This document shows positions 6,616 to 8,275 of a stretch of DNA of 8,275 nucleotides, piece by piece. Location of the stretch: positions 1-8,275 of the forward strand of contig USHP01000069.1 in assembly GCA_900554625.1 (NCBI GenBank). The letters run 5' to 3'. The notes below the pieces were generated by a model. It saw only the letters and a program-made list of their open reading frames with translations, was not told the origin of the DNA and made no database searches. The stretch is from an uncultured Eubacteriales bacterium (GTDB taxonomy: Bacteria > Bacillota > Clostridia > Oscillospirales > Oscillospiraceae). How positions within the stretch are numbered: the stretch's first letter is position 1; each line of letters starts with the position of its first letter. A program made the position numbers and the translations under genes.

Positions 6616-6864
6616 ATGAAAGAATGCTTATGCAAGCGAGCCTGTGAATTGGCTGTGTACATGATCGAAACCGGTGCCACTGTCCGGTCTGCTGCCCGGC
6701 AATTCGGCATTTCCAAATCCACGGTGCATAAAGACCTCACCCAAAGGCTTCGGCAATGTAACCCCGGCCTGTTCAGCCAGGTACGGGAAGTGCTGGACGA
6801 AAATAAACGCGAGCGTCATATCCGCGGCGGCATGGCCACCCGCAGAAAGTATAAAGGAGAGTAG
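6616..6864 (+). CDS. spoIIID: Sporulation transcription factor SpoIIID
   Basis: An 82-residue DNA-binding regulator of the mother-cell line of gene expression; it acts between sigma-E and sigma-K, activating some sigma-E genes and repressing others. The protein matches SpoIIID along its length: a helix-turn-helix at about 22-42 (TVRSAARQFGISKSTVHKDL), the following TQRLRQCNPGLFSQVREVL, and the basic C-terminal RHIRGGMATRRKYK (67-80) that contributes DNA contacts. The Bacillus protein has about 93 residues, so this one is slightly short at the C-terminus, as is common in Clostridia. ATG 6616 has GGAGGG (6604-6609) at 6 bases; the in-frame TTG at 6610 directly abuts that site and is unlikely to be used. 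It is transcribed alone from a sigma-E-type promoter, divergently from the PLP-enzyme gene, and ends shortly before a long hairpin. Confidence 0.96.
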   Translation: MKECLCKRACELAVYMIETGATVRSAARQFGISKSTVHKDLTQRLRQCNPGLFSQVREVLDENKRERHIRGGMATRRKYKGE

Positions 6865-6872
6865 CAAGGGAT

Positions 6873-6911
6873 ATGCAGAATGCAAAATGTACCCCATTTT
6901 GCATTCTGCAT
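6873..6911. repeat. Perfect 17-bp inverted repeat (hairpin) between convergent genes
   Basis: The arm ATGCAGAATGCAAAATG (6873-6889) is repeated in exact reverse complement at 6895-6911, with a 5-base loop. Each arm contains two related 7-mers, TGCAGAA and TGCAAAA. Neither side has a T-run, so it does not look like a standard intrinsic terminator, although it lies 8 bases after the spoIIID stop and 14 bases before the end of the convergent small gene. It could be a transcript-end stabiliser or a dispersed palindromic repeat. Confidence 0.85.
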
Positions 6912-6925
6912 GCGAAGCTCAGGGA

Positions 6926-7033
6926 TTACAGATCGTCTGCATCCTGGATAGGCGTTTCCATGGGGTCCGCAGGGCGGCCGGTGTAGCTGCCGAAGGGGTC
7001 CGTGACGATTTTTTCTTTGTTTTTCTTGTTCAT
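6926..7033 (-). CDS. 35-residue hypothetical protein with DPFGSYTG and QDADDL motifs
   Basis: A very short gene read on the minus strand. ATG (7033-7031) follows GGGAGG (7046-7041) at a 7-base spacing, and the frame closes with TAA at 6928-6926. The product has a lysine-rich start (MNKKNKEKIV), then TDPFGSYTGRP, then DPMETPIQDADDL at the C-terminus; it ends strongly acidic, has no Cys and no membrane segment, and is probably mostly unfolded. The motif pattern DPxGSYTGxP...P-x-QDADDL is one I associate from memory with unnamed small proteins of Clostridia; I cannot name a family or a function. It is convergent with spoIIID and divergent from rlmH. I see no convincing promoter upstream. The perfect ribosome site and the non-random composition argue against a chance frame. 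Confidence 0.72.
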   Translation of the reverse strand: MNKKNKEKIVTDPFGSYTGRPADPMETPIQDADDL

Positions 7034-7080
7034 AAAAGCACCTCCCAATCTTACATTTGCCCAAAATGGGGAAAAGATTC

Positions 7081-7109
7081 TTGCCTTTTTCGGGGGAAAG
7101 TGGTAGAAT
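7081..7109 (+). promoter_or_regulatory. Sigma-A promoter of rlmH with extended -10
   Basis: TTGCCT (7081-7086), 17 bases, then TAGAAT (7104-7109), with TG one base before the -10 hexamer (TGG-TAGAAT). Transcription should start near 7116, giving a leader of about 19 bases with GGAGG at 7124-7128. Confidence 0.75.
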
Positions 7110-7134
7110 CAGGATACCATTTCGGAGGTGTGCT

Positions 7135-7617
7135 ATGTTCGATATTACCTTGATTGCCATGGGAAAACTGAAAGAAAAATTTTATCTTTCCGCTGCGTCG
7201 GAGTATGCCAAACGGCTGTCAGGATACTGCCGGTTTACGCTGCTGGAGCTTCCCGAAGTACGCCTTCCGGAAAATCCTTCTGCCGCAGAAATTCAGGCAG
7301 GTCTGGAAAAAGAAGCGGAACTGATTTTTTCCAAAATCCCCAAGGGCGCCTGGCTGTGCCTCTTTACCCCGGAGGGGAAGGAGCTTTCCAGTGAAGCCTT
7401 TGCGGAAAAGCTGGCGGGTGTGAAAAATTCGGGAAAATCCTGCGCCTGTTTTCTCATTGGTTCTTCTTTCGGCATGGCCCAGCGGGTGAAGGAGCGGGCA
7501 GACTTCCGGCTGTCCATGGGCCCGATGACCTTTCCCCACCATCTGGCCAGAATAATGGTGCTGGAGCAGCTGTACCGGGCGGAGGCCATTCAGGCAGGAA
7601 GCAAGTATCACAAGTAA
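7135..7617 (+). CDS. rlmH: 23S rRNA (pseudouridine-1915-N3)-methyltransferase RlmH
   Basis: A 160-residue SPOUT-class methyltransferase that uses S-adenosylmethionine to methylate pseudouridine 1915 in helix 69 of 23S rRNA on assembled 70S ribosomes; it works as a homodimer in the cytoplasm. The length matches the usual 155-160 residues. Family features are the N-terminal ITLIAMGKLKEKFY, the SAM-binding knot loop FLIGSSFGM (106-114; usually FxIGGSxG, so the second Gly is Ser here), and the highly conserved C-terminus MTFPHHLARIMVLEQLYRA (131-149) ending in YHK, which contains the knot and the catalytic region. The frame is open further upstream, but ATG 7135 has GGAGG at 6 bases and begins as homologues begin. 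It has its own promoter and terminator and is divergent from the 35-residue gene. Confidence 0.96.
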   Translation: MFDITLIAMGKLKEKFYLSAASEYAKRLSGYCRFTLLELPEVRLPENPSAAEIQAGLEKEAELIFSKIPKGAWLCLFTPEGKELSSEAFAEKLAGVKNSGKSCACFLIGSSFGMAQRVKERADFRLSMGPMTFPHHLARIMVLEQLYRAEAIQAGSKYHK

Positions 7618-7629
7618 TATACGGGTCTA

Positions 7630-7659
7630 AATCGGCACAGAAATTGTGCCGATTATTTT
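7630..7659 (+). terminator. Intrinsic terminator of rlmH
   Basis: A perfect 10-bp stem (AATCGGCACA with TGTGCCGATT) closes the loop GAAAT and is followed by ATTTT. The T-run is interrupted, so termination may be partial, but it lies 12 bases after the rlmH stop codon, where one is expected. Confidence 0.75.
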
Positions 7660-7662
7660 ATG

Positions 7663-7700
7663 CGAGATACCTTGACAGATGAGGTATCTCGTGTTACTAT
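7663..7700 (+). promoter_or_regulatory. padR promoter embedded in a palindromic operator
   Basis: A consensus -35 TTGACA (7672-7677), 17 bases, then TACTAT (7695-7700) with an extended TGT before it (TG at 7692-7693). The -35 lies in the centre of the inverted repeat CGAGATACCT-N9-AGGTATCTCG (7663-7672 and 7682-7691), which covers the -35 and most of the spacer. Since transcription would start near 7706, the repeat is a DNA operator rather than part of the transcript, and its placement fits autorepression by the PadR protein encoded just downstream. Confidence 0.82.
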
Positions 7701-7723
7701 ACGTTCAGAAGGAGGGATGACCC

Positions 7724-8062
7724 ATGTCCATCGCCGGTGATCTGATCCGTGGGCATACCGATGCCATTATTTTGGCCCGGCTGCTCCGGGGCGACAGCTA
7801 CGGCTACGAAATCAACAAAGTGATTTCCACCCTCTCCTCCGGCCGGTTTGAACTGAAGGAAGCCACCCTCTACACCGCCTTTAAGCGATTGGAGGAAACC
7901 GGCTGCATTACCTCCTACTGGGGTGACAGCGGGGCAGGAGCCCGGCGGCGATACTACGCCATTACCCAGACGGGGAGGCAGACTTGCCAAAAACTTTTGG
8001 AGGAGTGGCAGGAGACCAAGGAAATTATGGACAAACTTCTGGAAGTGGAGGAATGGAAATGA
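7724..8062 (+). CDS. PadR-family winged-helix transcriptional regulator
   Basis: A 112-residue PadR regulator of the short type (one winged helix plus a C-terminal dimerisation helix). Family features are GDLIRGHTDAIILARLLRGD (5-24), SYGYEINKVI (25-34), the recognition-helix region ELKEATLYTAFKRLEETG (43-60), and the wing SGAGARRRYYAITQTGR (69-85). The C-terminal helix (about 86-112) is typical. PadR proteins of this kind usually repress their own operon and are released by a ligand or stress signal; the ligand here is unknown. ATG 7724 has AAGGAGGG just upstream. The stop codon overlaps the start of the carboxylesterase gene (ATGA), so the two are probably co-transcribed. In many Firmicutes the gene behind such a padR encodes DUF1700/DUF4097-type envelope proteins, which makes the esterase an unusual partner. 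Confidence 0.94.
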   Translation: MSIAGDLIRGHTDAIILARLLRGDSYGYEINKVISTLSSGRFELKEATLYTAFKRLEETGCITSYWGDSGAGARRRYYAITQTGRQTCQKLLEEWQETKEIMDKLLEVEEWK

Positions 8063-8275
8063 GAGATCGGAAACGTTTTTTAGCAGCTATGATATCTGTG
8101 ATGATGGCAGCAAGTGCGTGCTCAGGAATAACAGTATTTGCAGCTGAGACAGACAACATTGATATTGTGACTATAGAAGGTGGACAGGTTCAGGGGGTGG
8201 AATCGGACACAGAAGGAGTAAAGGTATTTAAAGGTATTCCACTTGCAGCAGATACTTCAGGAGAAAATCGCTGGA
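8059..8275 (+). CDS. Secreted type-B carboxylesterase (N-terminal part, cut by window end)
   Basis: Only 72 codons are visible. The start ATG (8059) overlaps the padR stop codon by 4 bp and has GGAGG at 8047-8051, 7 bases upstream, so translation is likely coupled. The N-terminus is a signal peptide: basic RDRKR (2-6), a hydrophobic core from residue 7 to about 27, and a likely signal peptidase I site after VFA (26-28) or FAA. Cys21 in ASAC is only a poor lipobox. The mature start VTIEGGQVQGV followed by GVKVFKGIPLA and NRW is the characteristic opening of type-B carboxylesterases (para-nitrobenzyl esterase-like, alpha/beta hydrolase fold), which hydrolyse carboxylic esters; the catalytic Ser, Glu and His are beyond the window. 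Composition differs from its neighbour: about 44% G+C against 55% in padR, with AGA, ATA, TTA and GTA codons. This suggests acquisition from a lower-G+C relative. Confidence 0.85.
   Translation, partial: MRDRKRFLAAMISVMMAASACSGITVFAAETDNIDIVTIEGGQVQGVESDTEGVKVFKGIPLAADTSGENRW

Noticed and set aside
7034..7080. Promoter for the 35-residue gene, including sporulation sigma patterns, on the minus strand
   Set aside because: TAAGAT is present near the ribosome site but has no -35 partner, and no sigma-E, sigma-G or sigma-K pattern fits at proper spacing.
6674..7153. 159-codon plus-strand frame spanning spoIIID, the palindrome and the small-gene region
   Set aside because: It overlaps spoIIID out of frame, crosses a hairpin and runs antisense to the better-supported 35-residue gene; no ribosome site or motif.
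8116..8130. Lipoprotein signal (Cys21) in the esterase leader
   Set aside because: The residues before the Cys (ASA) fit the lipobox poorly, lacking Leu/Val/Ile at -3, while a good signal peptidase I site follows at VFA-AE.

Overview
The window looks like a chromosomal segment of an endospore-forming anaerobe of the Clostridia, most probably Oscillospiraceae/Ruminococcaceae. The evidence is a pyruvate:ferredoxin oxidoreductase (anaerobic metabolism), a clear spoIIID (endospore formation), strong GGAGG-type ribosome binding sites, sigma-A-type promoters and a moderately high G+C content (about 55% in the padR gene by hand count). The genus cannot be named from this alone.

Layout. Bases 2-3178 hold the 3' nine-tenths of nifJ (PFOR), closed by a strong terminator. 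A two-gene unit follows on the plus strand (3285-4068): a flavoprotein with a compact four-cysteine motif, then a 51-residue protein that resembles a HypC-type beta-barrel. A shared bidirectional terminator (4070-4102) separates this unit from two minus-strand genes: an AI-2E/PerM-family membrane protein (4107-5375) and, upstream of it, a threonine-aldolase-type PLP enzyme (5443-6489). The 126-bp gap at 6490-6615 carries two divergent promoters, one sigma-A-like for the aldolase and one sigma-E-like for spoIIID (6616-6864). A perfect 17-bp palindrome then separates spoIIID from a convergent 35-residue gene (6926-7033, minus). That small gene is divergent from rlmH (7135-7617), which has its own extended -10 promoter and terminator. 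The right end holds a PadR regulator (7724-8062), whose promoter sits inside a 10-bp-arm palindrome, and the first 72 codons of a secreted type-B carboxylesterase that overlaps padR by 4 bp and runs out of the window. No stretch over 300 bases lacks a gene.

How the genes fit together. Most are unrelated housekeeping or developmental genes in short transcription units: central carbon metabolism (nifJ), redox (flavoprotein), membrane transport, amino-acid metabolism, sporulation control and ribosome modification. I see no phage, CRISPR array, insertion sequence or defence island, and no convincing novel multi-gene system. The points most worth a second look are the small 35-residue protein gene, the padR/esterase junction with its abrupt fall in G+C, the autoregulatory-looking PadR operator, the sigma-E promoter of spoIIID, the HypC-like 51-residue protein, and a sharp internal change of codon use in nifJ.
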